DNA of 13,654 bases, taken from positions 1-13,654 of the forward strand of contig DGTJ01000055.1 of assembly GCA_002393725.1 (NCBI GenBank). Reading direction: 5' to 3'. The translations under genes and the position numbers were made by a program. The DNA comes from Prevotella sp. UBA4339. Its GTDB lineage: Bacteria; Bacteroidota; Bacteroidia; Bacteroidales; Bacteroidaceae. Of this stretch, positions 7,042-13,654 are shown piece after piece (the stretch's first letter is position 1; each line of letters begins with the position of its first letter). Under the pieces are notes generated by a model that was not told the DNA's origin, did not search any database, and saw only the letters and a program-made list of their open reading frames with translations.

Positions 7042-8841
7042 ATGAAACAGGAAGTAAAGGATCTGACAATGCTACAGCGCCTGCATGAGTGGCGGGTGGA
7101 GCATGTGAGCGAGAGGATGTTTATGCTCATCCTCGCTCTGCTCGTGGGATTCTTTGCTGCTGTTGCAGCTTTCTCGCTCCACTGGATGATTAACCAGATT
7201 GTGATGCTTCTTACGAGTTCTTTCGAGAAAACAACATCCAACTGGCTGTATCTGGTCTATCCCGTTATCGGTATATATCTGACTTCGCTCTTTGTGAGAT
7301 ATGTTGTTAAGGATAACATCTCTCACGGCATCACACGAATCCTCTATGCCATCTCTTCGAATAAGTCGAGACTGAAGTCCCACAACTGCTGGTCGTCGGT
7401 AATTGCCTCTGCCATCACTATCGGCTTCGGAGGCTCAGTGGGAGCTGAGGCACCTATCGTGCTTACTGGCTCTGCAATAGGTTCAAACCTCGGTCAGGCG
7501 TTCCACATGGACCGTAAGATGCTGATGACTCTTGTCGGCTGTGGTGCTGCAGGTGCTATTGCCGGTATCTTCAAGGCTCCGATAGCAGGACTGGTATTTA
7601 CCGTCGAGGTGTTGCTGATCGACATGACGATGTCGGCGATGCTCCCGATTCTTGTGTCATGTGTTACGGCAACCTGTTTTACGTATATCTTCAGTGGTGA
7701 CGCGGCACTGTTCACATTCCATCTTGATAGTGAGTGGTCTGTAGAGCGTATTCCTGCATGCATCATGTTGGGAATCACCTGTGGGTTGGCTTCACTATAC
7801 TTTATACGTATGATGGGTGTCTGCGAGGGCGTCTTTTCAAGATATAAGGATCATCCACATATAAAACTTGTCATAGGCGGAACGGTCCTCAGTCTGCTGA
7901 TATTCTGCTTCCCGTCACTTTATGGTGAGGGATACAGCAGTATTAACATGCTGCTGAACGGCCGTACCGAAGCAGACTGGAATCAGATACTTAACAACTC
8001 CATGTGGGCTGGTGAGGGCAGTCTGTTACTGCTGTATATAGCCTTGGTGATACTTATGAAAGTGATAGCCACTTCTGCTACAAACGGTGGAGGAGGCTGT
8101 GGCGGTACATTCGCTCCAAGTCTGTTTGTAGGATGTTTCACAGGCTTTTTCTTCTCTCGTATATGGAATATCTATCAGATAGGTGTCTATATCCCGGAAA
8201 AGAATTTCGCACTCATGGGGATGGCGGGGGTTATGTCGGGTGTGATGCATGCCCCCCTGACGGGTATGTTCCTCATTGCCGAACTTACTGGAGGATATAA
8301 TCTTCTGCTACCTCTGATGATGGTGAGCGTTTGTTCCTATCTGACAATCATCATCTTCGAGCCACATAGCATCTATGGTGCCCGACTTGCTAAAGAAGGA
8401 AAACTGCTCACTCACCATACAGACCATGCAGTGTTAACTCTTATGAATCTTGACTCTGTAATAGAGCGTGACTTCGACTCAGTGTCGCCTGATATGGAAC
8501 TTGGGCAGATCGTGCATAAGATCAGTCGTAGCCACACATCAGTCCTTCCTGTTCTTGATGCTGCCGGAATGCTTTTAGGTGAAGTTGAGATTATGAAGAT
8601 TCGTAATGTGGTGTTCCGCACAGAACTGTACCATCACTTTAAGGCTGGGCAGTTGATGGTAGAACCGAAGGCAACACTTAATGAGAATACCCCAATGGCA
8701 GACGTGATGCGTACCTTTGACAGCACTCGTGCCGACTGGTTGCCAGTGCTCGATGTGGATAATCATCTAAAAGGCTACATCTCGCGCCAGCGTATATATA
8801 CTATGTATCGAAAGATGGTAGCCGACATGAGTGAGGATTAA
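7042..8841 (+). CDS. ClC-family chloride channel/transporter with C-terminal CBS pair
   Basis: The 599-residue protein has about 10-12 hydrophobic segments in residues 20-440, then a cytoplasmic region (about 465-595) that reads as two CBS domains, which in ClC proteins bind adenine nucleotides and modulate gating. ClC landmarks are GFGGSVGAEAP with gating glutamate E136, KAPIAGLVFTVEV (178-190), GGTFAP (354-359) and Y445 in SIYGARLA. Two positions are non-standard: SHGIT (94-98) replaces GSGIP, and GAEAP replaces GREGP. V190 falls where E. coli ClC-ec1 has its internal proton glutamate E203. This suggests channel-like or altered anion/proton behaviour, but biochemistry cannot be settled from sequence. 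A Shine-Dalgarno sequence precedes the ATG. Confidence 0.92.
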   Translation: MKQEVKDLTMLQRLHEWRVEHVSERMFMLILALLVGFFAAVAAFSLHWMINQIVMLLTSSFEKTTSNWLYLVYPVIGIYLTSLFVRYVVKDNISHGITRILYAISSNKSRLKSHNCWSSVIASAITIGFGGSVGAEAPIVLTGSAIGSNLGQAFHMDRKMLMTLVGCGAAGAIAGIFKAPIAGLVFTVEVLLIDMTMSAMLPILVSCVTATCFTYIFSGDAALFTFHLDSEWSVERIPACIMLGITCGLASLYFIRMMGVCEGVFSRYKDHPHIKLVIGGTVLSLLIFCFPSLYGEGYSSINMLLNGRTEADWNQILNNSMWAGEGSLLLLYIALVILMKVIATSATNGGGGCGGTFAPSLFVGCFTGFFFSRIWNIYQIGVYIPEKNFALMGMAGVMSGVMHAPLTGMFLIAELTGGYNLLLPLMMVSVCSYLTIIIFEPHSIYGARLAKEGKLLTHHTDHAVLTLMNLDSVIERDFDSVSPDMELGQIVHKISRSHTSVLPVLDAAGMLLGEVEIMKIRNVVFRTELYHHFKAGQLMVEPKATLNENTPMADVMRTFDSTRADWLPVLDVDNHLKGYISRQRIYTMYRKMVADMSED

Positions 8842-8863
8842 GGGAGTTAGAAGAATTTTGGAT

Positions 8864-9838
8864 ATGAAGAAAGAAGATCTGAGAATTGTTTTTATGGGAA
8901 CACCAGAGTTTGCAGTGGAGACACTGAAGGCTCTCGTGGATAATCAATATAATGTGGTTGCTGTAGTAACACAGCCAGACAAACCGGTGGGCCGCCATCA
9001 GGATACGCTACAACCCTCAGAGGTTAAGAAGTTTGCTCTTGAGCATAATCTGCCCGTACTTCAGCCCGAAAAGATGAAAGATCCCGCTTTTGTCGAGGAA
9101 CTTCGTGGGTATAACGCTAATCTTCAGGTTGTTGTAGCTTTCCGTATGTTGCCGGAGATTGTGTGGGATATGCCAGAATTTGGTACTTTCAATGTCCATG
9201 CAGCCCTTTTACCTCAGTATCGTGGCGCTGCTCCAATTAACTGGGCCGTAATAAACGGGGAGACTCAGACGGGTGTTACTACCTTTTTCCTTGACAAGGA
9301 TATCGACACAGGACGTATCATTATGCAGAAGCCTTTCGCTATTCCCGATGATGCTGATGTGGAATATGTCTATGACGGTCTGATGTACCTTGGTGCTGAT
9401 ATATGCATTGAGACTCTCGAAAAGATAATCTCTGCCAATGGCCATCCGGAGAGTATACCGCAAGAGAGCCTGATAACAGCAGGACAGATGTTGCATAATG
9501 CTCCCAAGATATTCAAGGAAACATGTGAGATAAACTGGAGGCAGAGCGCTAAGAGTGTCTATGACTTTATTCGTGGACTTAGTCCTTATCCTGGTGCCTG
9601 GACTACACTTGTAAGTCCCGATGGTAAGGAGACAGTTCTTAAGATTTTCAAAGCTTGCATTACCGACTACAAGGATGGTGAGGCTGGAACAACGGCAGTC
9701 GTAGACAAGAGACCTTGTATCTGGTGCTCAGATGGACTCCTACAGTTGGAAGAATTGCAATTGGCAGGTAAAAAGCGTATGTCAGGACGTGATTTTATTA
9801 ACGGAAACAAATTTTTTGAGAATTATATAATAAAATAG
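8864..9838 (+). CDS. fmt: Methionyl-tRNA formyltransferase
   Basis: Starting at ATG 8864 gives 324 residues, close to the usual 310-325. An in-frame GTG at 8831 would add 11 residues and overlap the ClC stop; I reject it because the family N-terminus is a short lead into RIVFMGTPEFA, which the ATG form already provides. The enzyme transfers formyl from 10-formyl-tetrahydrofolate to Met-tRNA(fMet) for translation initiation. The catalytic triad is visible: N110 and H112 in NVHAALLPQYRGAAP, and D148 in DIDTGRI. The C-terminal OB-like domain follows (FIRGLSPYPGAWT and onwards). It lies 22 bases after the ClC gene. Confidence 0.96.
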   Translation: MKKEDLRIVFMGTPEFAVETLKALVDNQYNVVAVVTQPDKPVGRHQDTLQPSEVKKFALEHNLPVLQPEKMKDPAFVEELRGYNANLQVVVAFRMLPEIVWDMPEFGTFNVHAALLPQYRGAAPINWAVINGETQTGVTTFFLDKDIDTGRIIMQKPFAIPDDADVEYVYDGLMYLGADICIETLEKIISANGHPESIPQESLITAGQMLHNAPKIFKETCEINWRQSAKSVYDFIRGLSPYPGAWTTLVSPDGKETVLKIFKACITDYKDGEAGTTAVVDKRPCIWCSDGLLQLEELQLAGKKRMSGRDFINGNKFFENYIIK

Positions 9839-9887
9839 GCGTATTTCTCGTTTCTAAGGTATAAACAAGTATAAATTGTGATTGCCT

Positions 9888-10001
9888 ATGAAGCATTTTA
9901 CTCCAGAAACGTTGAAACCACGTGAGCAGACTTTAGAGTTTATACGTCAGTTCGCTTACACCTACAGCGTAACAAACTATCAGACAAAGATTCTGAACTA
10001 A
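9888..10001 (+). CDS. Small 37-residue ORF between fmt and rpe
   Basis: ATG at 9888 opens a 37-codon frame ending in TAA at 9999-10001, 49 bases after fmt and 9 bases before the rpe ATG. The peptide starts MKHFTPETLKPREQ, continues TLEFIRQFAYTY and ends TNYQTKILN. It is basic, has no hydrophobic segment and is probably helical in the middle. The I-R-Q-x-A-Y-T-Y stretch resembles, from memory only, very short conserved Bacteroidales proteins. Placement between two operon genes with tight spacing to rpe favours real translation over chance, and translational coupling to rpe is possible. Function is unknown. Confidence 0.6.
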   Translation: MKHFTPETLKPREQTLEFIRQFAYTYSVTNYQTKILN

Positions 10002-10010
10002 AAAAGGATT

Positions 10011-10658
10011 ATGGCATTAGTATCACCTTCATTACTCGCTGCCGACTTCCTTCACCTCGACCGCGATATCCAAATGATTAATAGTAGTGAGGCCGACTGG
10101 CTTCACCTCGATGTTATGGATGGATCTTTTGTTCCAAACATCTCTTTTGGCTTCCCAGTCTTAGAGGCTGTGGCTAAGGCATGTAATAAACCACTTGATG
10201 TGCACTATATGATAGAGCGTCCGGAGCGCTATATCAAGCAGACCGCCAAGCTAGGCGCCATGATGATGAACGTGCATTTCGAGGCCACCACCCATCTGCA
10301 TCGTACCGTTCAGGAGATTCACGATGCAGGAATGAAAGCCGGTGTCACTCTTAATCCCTCCACACCGGTATCCATGCTTGAGGATATCATCGGTGATGTG
10401 GAGATGGTGCTCCTGATGAGTGTGAATCCTGGTTTCGGGGGCCAGAAGTTTATAGAGAACACCATCGGCAAGGTCAAGCGTCTTCGTCAGTTGATAGCAG
10501 AAAAGGGGTGCAATACCCTTATCGAGGTGGATGGCGGAGTACAGGGTGAGACAGCTCCACGACTTGTAGCTGCCGGTGTTGACGTCCTTGTCAGCGGCAG
10601 CTATGTCTTCGGTGCTCAGGATCCTCACAAGATTATCAGCCAGCTTAAGGCTCTATAG
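10011..10658 (+). CDS. rpe: Ribulose-phosphate 3-epimerase
   Basis: The 215-residue TIM-barrel enzyme interconverts D-ribulose-5-phosphate and D-xylulose-5-phosphate in the pentose phosphate pathway. Signatures are SPSLLAADFLHL (5-16), HLDVMDGSFVPNISFG (32-47) with metal ligands H32 and D34, H65 in DVHYMIERP, MSVNPGFGGQKF, and the second catalytic aspartate D174 in EVDGGV. Length is standard (about 210-225). An AAAAAGGATT stretch just before the ATG may act as a ribosome binding site. It is the last gene of the run, and its TAG stop overlaps the stop of the opposing sigma factor gene. Confidence 0.96.
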   Translation: MALVSPSLLAADFLHLDRDIQMINSSEADWLHLDVMDGSFVPNISFGFPVLEAVAKACNKPLDVHYMIERPERYIKQTAKLGAMMMNVHFEATTHLHRTVQEIHDAGMKAGVTLNPSTPVSMLEDIIGDVEMVLLMSVNPGFGGQKFIENTIGKVKRLRQLIAEKGCNTLIEVDGGVQGETAPRLVAAGVDVLVSGSYVFGAQDPHKIISQLKAL

Positions 10659-11237
10659 CTCCAGATTGAGATTCAGGTTATGCTTGTGCGACATCTTCCT
10701 CATGTTAATGAGGGCATAGCGCATGCGACCTAATGATGTGTTGATGCTTACACCTGTCTCCTCGGCAATCTCCTTAAACGACATCTCCTGGAAATATCGC
10801 ATGAAAGCAACCTCCCGCTGAGGCTCAGGAAGGGCGTTCATCAGCCGGGTGACATCCTGTCGTATCTGTTCATTTACTAGCTCGTTCTCGCGGTTGGCAA
10901 CTTTCAGTATCTGTAGGTCATTGTTCTTTGCAACATCAATGATGCGCTCGCCTTTTATGTCACGATAGTGGTCGACGAACACATTGTGGGCAATGCGCAT
11001 AATCCAGAATACAAACTTCCCGGAATCCTTGTACTGTCCGTTCTTCATCTTCATGATAGCTTTAACAAAGGTGTCCTGAAATACGTCGTTAGCAACATCT
11101 TCATCCTTTGTCAGGTACATGACATAATTGAATATCTTGTCCTGAATACGCGCAAGGAGCTCATCGAATGCCTTGTTATTACCATCGATGTAAAGCAATG
11201 CCAACTGTTCGTCGGTCATTTCTTTTAATGTACTCAT
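10653..11237 (-). CDS. ECF-type RNA polymerase sigma factor
   Basis: The 194-residue protein has the two-domain sigma layout. Region 2 covers about residues 20-95, with VANDVFQDTFVKAIMKM and FWIMRIAHNVFVDHYR for core binding and -10 recognition. Region 4 covers about 130-185, with LPEPQREVAFMRYFQEMSF and the helix-turn-helix FKEIAEETGVSINTSLGRMR. There is no region 1.1 or region 3, and length is right for extracytoplasmic-function sigma factors. No anti-sigma factor (FecR-like or other) or SusC/SusD pair adjoins it; downstream it meets rpe tail to tail with a 6-base overlap. The start at 11237 follows a good promoter at 11313-11344 with a leader of about 70 bases. Which regulon it controls is not visible here. 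Confidence 0.92.
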   Translation of the reverse strand: MSTLKEMTDEQLALLYIDGNNKAFDELLARIQDKIFNYVMYLTKDEDVANDVFQDTFVKAIMKMKNGQYKDSGKFVFWIMRIAHNVFVDHYRDIKGERIIDVAKNNDLQILKVANRENELVNEQIRQDVTRLMNALPEPQREVAFMRYFQEMSFKEIAEETGVSINTSLGRMRYALINMRKMSHKHNLNLNLEL

Positions 11238-11312
11238 ACTTTAATCATTTGTTAGTTGAGTAAAGTCTGTTTCGATAGGCAATAATTATTTAATTTGTTA
11301 ATAATTCGTTGG

Positions 11313-11344
11313 CAAAAGTAGATATTTTTAATGAATTAACCAAA
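11313..11344 (-). promoter_or_regulatory. Full Bacteroidota promoter for the sigma factor gene
   Basis: On the minus strand, TTTG (11344-11341) is followed by a 20-base spacer and TACTTTTG (11320-11313). This matches the Bacteroidota housekeeping consensus TTTG-N19-21-TAnnTTTG at both elements. It is the best promoter in the window. Confidence 0.65.
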
Positions 11345-11393
11345 TTTTTGGGCAAAAAATCACTAAAAAACGTGTTTTATGTATCTTTTTTAT

Positions 11394-11401
11394 TATCTTT
11401 G
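11394..11401 (+). promoter_or_regulatory. -7 promoter element for the kinase/nucleotidyltransferase gene
   Basis: TATCTTTG is an exact TAnnTTTG match, 23 bases before the ATG at 11425, implying a leader near 17 bases. The -33 region is T-rich (GTGTTTT at 11372-11378) but has no clear TTTG at the right spacing. Together with the minus-strand promoter at 11313-11344 it makes this 187-base gap a back-to-back promoter region; no operator or riboswitch is evident. Confidence 0.5.
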
Positions 11402-11424
11402 CATCACGTAATAATGATTATTGT

Positions 11425-13359
11425 ATGATAAAATTATTTGTCCCTGGGCGTTTGTGCCTCTTTGGCGAACATACAGACTGGGCAGGTCATTATCGCACGA
11501 TGAATGCTGATATTGCTCCTGGTGCTGCTATTGTGACAGGTATCGAGCAGGGTATCTATGCCGAAGTCGAAAAATCAAGTATCTTCGAACTTTATAGCGA
11601 TGCTCCTGAGATTTCTAGTCTCTGGAAGGATTTCTCATGTCGCATGGATGAGTCGGAATTGAAGCGTATAGCTAAGAGCGGTTCTTTCTTCTGCTATTGT
11701 GCTGGTGTGGCATCCTATATGTTGGAGTGGTATAAGGTGGGTGGTGTCCGCATACGCATCACTTCGATGACGCTGCCAATGAAGAGTGGGCTCAGTAGTT
11801 CGGCTGCGATTTGTGTCCTTGTAGCGCGCGCGTTCAATTTATTATATAATCTGAACCTGAACACCCTTGGCGAGATGAATATCGCCTATGTCGGCGAACT
11901 GCGCACGTCGAGTCGCTGCGGACGTCTGGATCAGGCATGTGCCTTCGGAGTGAAGCCCAATCTCATGACTTTCGACGGTGATGAGATTGAAGTGCGTTCT
12001 CTTAATGTGAAGAAGCATCTCTACTGGGTGTTTGCCGACCTATGTGCCGAGAAAGATACCATCAAGATTCTATCTGACCTAAATAAGGCTTACCCCTTCC
12101 CAAGTACGGATGAAGAGCGTGCCGAGCATGAGGCATTGGGTAAAGACAATCTTGAGATAGTAGACAAAGCAATAAAGTTCATGGCGGAAGGTCGGGTGGA
12201 GGAACTTGGCCGTCTGATGACTGAGGCTGAGGAACTTTTCGACAAGAAGGTGGCTCCGATGTCATCAGCACTGTGGTCCCCGAAGTTGCATAGTGTCCTT
12301 AATGACCCTAATATCCATCCTCTGGTATGGGGAGGAAAAGGTGTCGGCTCCCATGGCGACGGTTCTGTGCAGTTCCTTGCCCGTAGCCAGGAGGCTCAGC
12401 AGGAGCTTGTGCAGTATCTAAACGAGCATGGCATGAAGGCTTATACCCTCACGATGAAGCCTGTGCATACAGTAAGGCGTGCCATCATTCCAGTAGCAGG
12501 CTTCGGCACCAGACTTTATCCGGCCACACGTGCCCTGAAGAAGGATTTCTTCCCGATTCCTTGCCCTGATGGAATGGTGCGCCCGGTAATCCTGATATTG
12601 CTCGAGGAACTGGTTCAGAGCGGTATAGAGGAGATATGCCTTGTGCTTGGCTCTGAGGAGGAACGCCAGCAATATGCCGACTATTTCGACCGCCCTCTTT
12701 CCGAAGAGCATCTGCGGAAGCTGAATCCTGAGGCCCAGGAATATGAGAATCGCATTCTTGACATAGGTAAGCGACTGCATTATGTCTATCAGCGTGAAAA
12801 ACGAGGCTTCGGACATGCCGTTTACCAGGCAGCCCAGTTTGCTGGCAACGAGCCTGTGTTGCTCCTGTTGGGCGACACGCTCTATCGTAGCGATATCAAC
12901 AAGGCGTGTGCGCTGCAGATGGTAGAGGAGTACGAGCGATATAACTCTCTGATGGTCAGTATCCATCCTATTCCCCTTGCAGAGGTTAGTCGCTACGGCA
13001 TACTTCATGGAGTCTGGGAGGATAAGGCTCATACGGTGCTCAACGTTACTACGATGCATGAGAAGCCTAAGGCCAGCTATGCGGAAGAGTTCCTTGGTGT
13101 GCGCGGGTCGAATGGAGAGAAGGAGTACTACAGCGTGTTTGGACAGTATATCCTCACTCCAGAGGTGTTCGCGCAGTTGCATGAGGATATCATGCAGAAG
13201 GAGATCGATGGCGATCACGTCACTGAGATAGAGCTGACTTCAGCCCTTGAGGCTGTACGTAAGCGCAGTGGAATGATGGGTGTGAGGCTTAAGGGACGGA
13301 TGTACGACATGGGCAATCCTCAAGCTCTTGTAACTGCTGTCAAAGAGTTCTCGAAATAA
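11425..13359 (+). CDS. Fusion of GHMP sugar kinase and GalU-like sugar-1-phosphate nucleotidyltransferase
   Basis: The 644-residue protein has two enzymes in one frame. Residues 1 to about 350 are a GHMP kinase: motif 1 PGRLCLFGEHTDW (7-19) is galactokinase-like, motif 2 is LPMKSGLSSSAA (117-128), the probable catalytic base is D169 in CGRLDQA, and motif 3 is GGKGVGSHGDG (303-313). Residues 353-644 are a GalU-type nucleotidyltransferase with IIPVAGFGTRLYPATRALKK (from 354), GFGHA (461-465), metal-binding D484 in LLGDT, an EKP motif and YDMGNP (627-632). The likely chemistry is phosphorylation of a free sugar at C1, then transfer to a nucleotide, probably UTP, giving a nucleotide sugar by a salvage route. 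The same logic occurs in the Bacteroides bifunctional fucokinase/GDP-fucose pyrophosphorylase, but the domain order and nucleotidyltransferase family differ here. Sugar and nucleotide are not determined. Confidence 0.88.
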   Translation: MIKLFVPGRLCLFGEHTDWAGHYRTMNADIAPGAAIVTGIEQGIYAEVEKSSIFELYSDAPEISSLWKDFSCRMDESELKRIAKSGSFFCYCAGVASYMLEWYKVGGVRIRITSMTLPMKSGLSSSAAICVLVARAFNLLYNLNLNTLGEMNIAYVGELRTSSRCGRLDQACAFGVKPNLMTFDGDEIEVRSLNVKKHLYWVFADLCAEKDTIKILSDLNKAYPFPSTDEERAEHEALGKDNLEIVDKAIKFMAEGRVEELGRLMTEAEELFDKKVAPMSSALWSPKLHSVLNDPNIHPLVWGGKGVGSHGDGSVQFLARSQEAQQELVQYLNEHGMKAYTLTMKPVHTVRRAIIPVAGFGTRLYPATRALKKDFFPIPCPDGMVRPVILILLEELVQSGIEEICLVLGSEEERQQYADYFDRPLSEEHLRKLNPEAQEYENRILDIGKRLHYVYQREKRGFGHAVYQAAQFAGNEPVLLLLGDTLYRSDINKACALQMVEEYERYNSLMVSIHPIPLAEVSRYGILHGVWEDKAHTVLNVTTMHEKPKASYAEEFLGVRGSNGEKEYYSVFGQYILTPEVFAQLHEDIMQKEIDGDHVTEIELTSALEAVRKRSGMMGVRLKGRMYDMGNPQALVTAVKEFSK

Positions 13360-13399
13360 AATAATCAATCCCGCCAGTCGGCGGGATTGATTATTTTAT
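13356..13399. terminator. Bidirectional intrinsic terminator between convergent genes
   Basis: A perfect 20-bp inverted repeat (arms 13356-13375 and 13380-13399) encloses the 4-base loop AGTC. The inner stem is the G/C-rich CCGCC/GGCGG; the outer stem is A/T-rich and supplies a U tract on both strands. The TAA stop of the fusion gene (13357-13359) and that of rfbA (13391-13393, minus) both lie inside the stem. Confidence 0.92.
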
Positions 13400-13654
13400 A
13401 AGGTTCAGTAGATATTTGCCATAGTCGTTCTTTGCCATTGGCTGAGCTATCTCTTTTAGTTTTTCTTTCGTTATCCAGCCTCGCTTGTAGGCTATCTCTT
13501 CAAGACAGGCCACCTTCAGCCCCTGGCGCTTCTCTATCACTTCGATGAATGTAGAGGCTTCAGAGAGTGAATCGTGAGTGCCGGTGTCGAGCCAGGCAAA
13601 TCCACGCTGCAAGGTCTGCACTTTCAGGCGCTGCTGGGCCAGATATTCCTGGTT
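13391..13654 (-). CDS. rfbA: Glucose-1-phosphate thymidylyltransferase, C-terminal part (5' end outside window)
   Basis: Minus-strand reading from the right edge gives 87 codons in frame and a TAA at 13391-13393. The visible part contains the RmlA hallmark RGFAWLDTGTHDSLSEAS, then FIEVIEKRQGLKVACLEEIA, YKRGWIT and a C-terminal NDYGKYLL, all in the order found at the end of RmlA (full length about 290 residues). The enzyme makes dTDP-glucose from glucose-1-phosphate and dTTP, the first step toward dTDP-L-rhamnose, whose last step is encoded by rfbD at 3980-4828. The final two codons lie inside the terminator stem. The N-terminal catalytic half is outside the window. Confidence 0.94.
   Translation of the reverse strand, partial: NQEYLAQQRLKVQTLQRGFAWLDTGTHDSLSEASTFIEVIEKRQGLKVACLEEIAYKRGWITKEKLKEIAQPMAKNDYGKYLLNLIK

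Noticed and set aside
8831..8863. Upstream GTG start for fmt overlapping the ClC stop
   Set aside because: It adds 11 residues not needed by the family; ATG 8864 gives the normal N-terminus and length.
9839..9887. Possible promoter (TAAATTGT) upstream of the small ORF
   Set aside because: It misses the TAnnTTTG consensus at one of the key bases and has no -33 element; continuation of the operon is simpler.
12418..13218. 266-codon minus-strand open frame inside the nucleotidyltransferase half
   Set aside because: It is antisense to clear GalU-like motifs; long shadow frames are expected from the codon bias here.
1..13654. A defence, mobile or otherwise novel multi-gene system
   Set aside because: No nuclease, integrase, transposase, toxin-antitoxin, reverse transcriptase, CRISPR or phage signature is visible; nearly all genes have clear housekeeping or regulatory families.

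Overview
The window looks like a chromosomal segment of a member of the Bacteroidota, most likely Bacteroidales and plausibly Prevotellaceae. The grounds are several promoter elements of the Bacteroidota TAnnTTTG type, few Shine-Dalgarno sequences, a DUF4924-type protein, and protein sequences that read as Bacteroidales housekeeping versions. The genus is an inference from memory. I see no tRNA, rRNA, CRISPR array, insertion sequence, phage gene or recognisable defence system.

Layout. Bases 1-431 (minus) hold the N-terminal part of a ROK-family glucokinase that runs off the left edge. A 152-base divergent promoter region separates it from a plus-strand membrane protein with periplasmic TPR repeats and a cytoplasmic SpoIIE/PP2C phosphatase (584-2644). 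From 2737 to 10658 a long co-directional run with gaps of 3 to 49 bases is probably one operon. Its order is LysE-type exporter, DUF4924 protein, rfbD (dTDP-rhamnose synthesis), prfC (release factor 3), a TsaC/Sua5-type threonylcarbamoyl-AMP synthase, a ClC anion channel/transporter with CBS domains, fmt, a 37-residue small ORF, and rpe. An ECF-type sigma factor (minus, 10653-11237) meets rpe tail to tail, and their TAG stops share the 6-base palindrome CTATAG. A second divergent promoter region (11238-11424) separates the sigma gene from a 644-residue fusion of a GHMP sugar kinase and a GalU-like nucleotidyltransferase. That gene ends in a bidirectional terminator shared with the C-terminal end of rfbA (minus, leaving the right edge).

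How they work together. Three genes concern nucleotide-sugar supply for surface polysaccharide: rfbD, rfbA and the kinase/nucleotidyltransferase fusion. Three act in translation quality or initiation: prfC, tsaC-like and fmt. rpe and glucokinase belong to central sugar metabolism. The phosphatase and the sigma factor are regulatory, and neither has its partner protein in the window.

The points most worth a second look are the kinase/nucleotidyltransferase fusion with unknown sugar, the ClC protein with altered selectivity motifs and a channel-type residue at the proton-glutamate position, the lipobox-TPR-TM-phosphatase architecture, and the small ORF between fmt and rpe.
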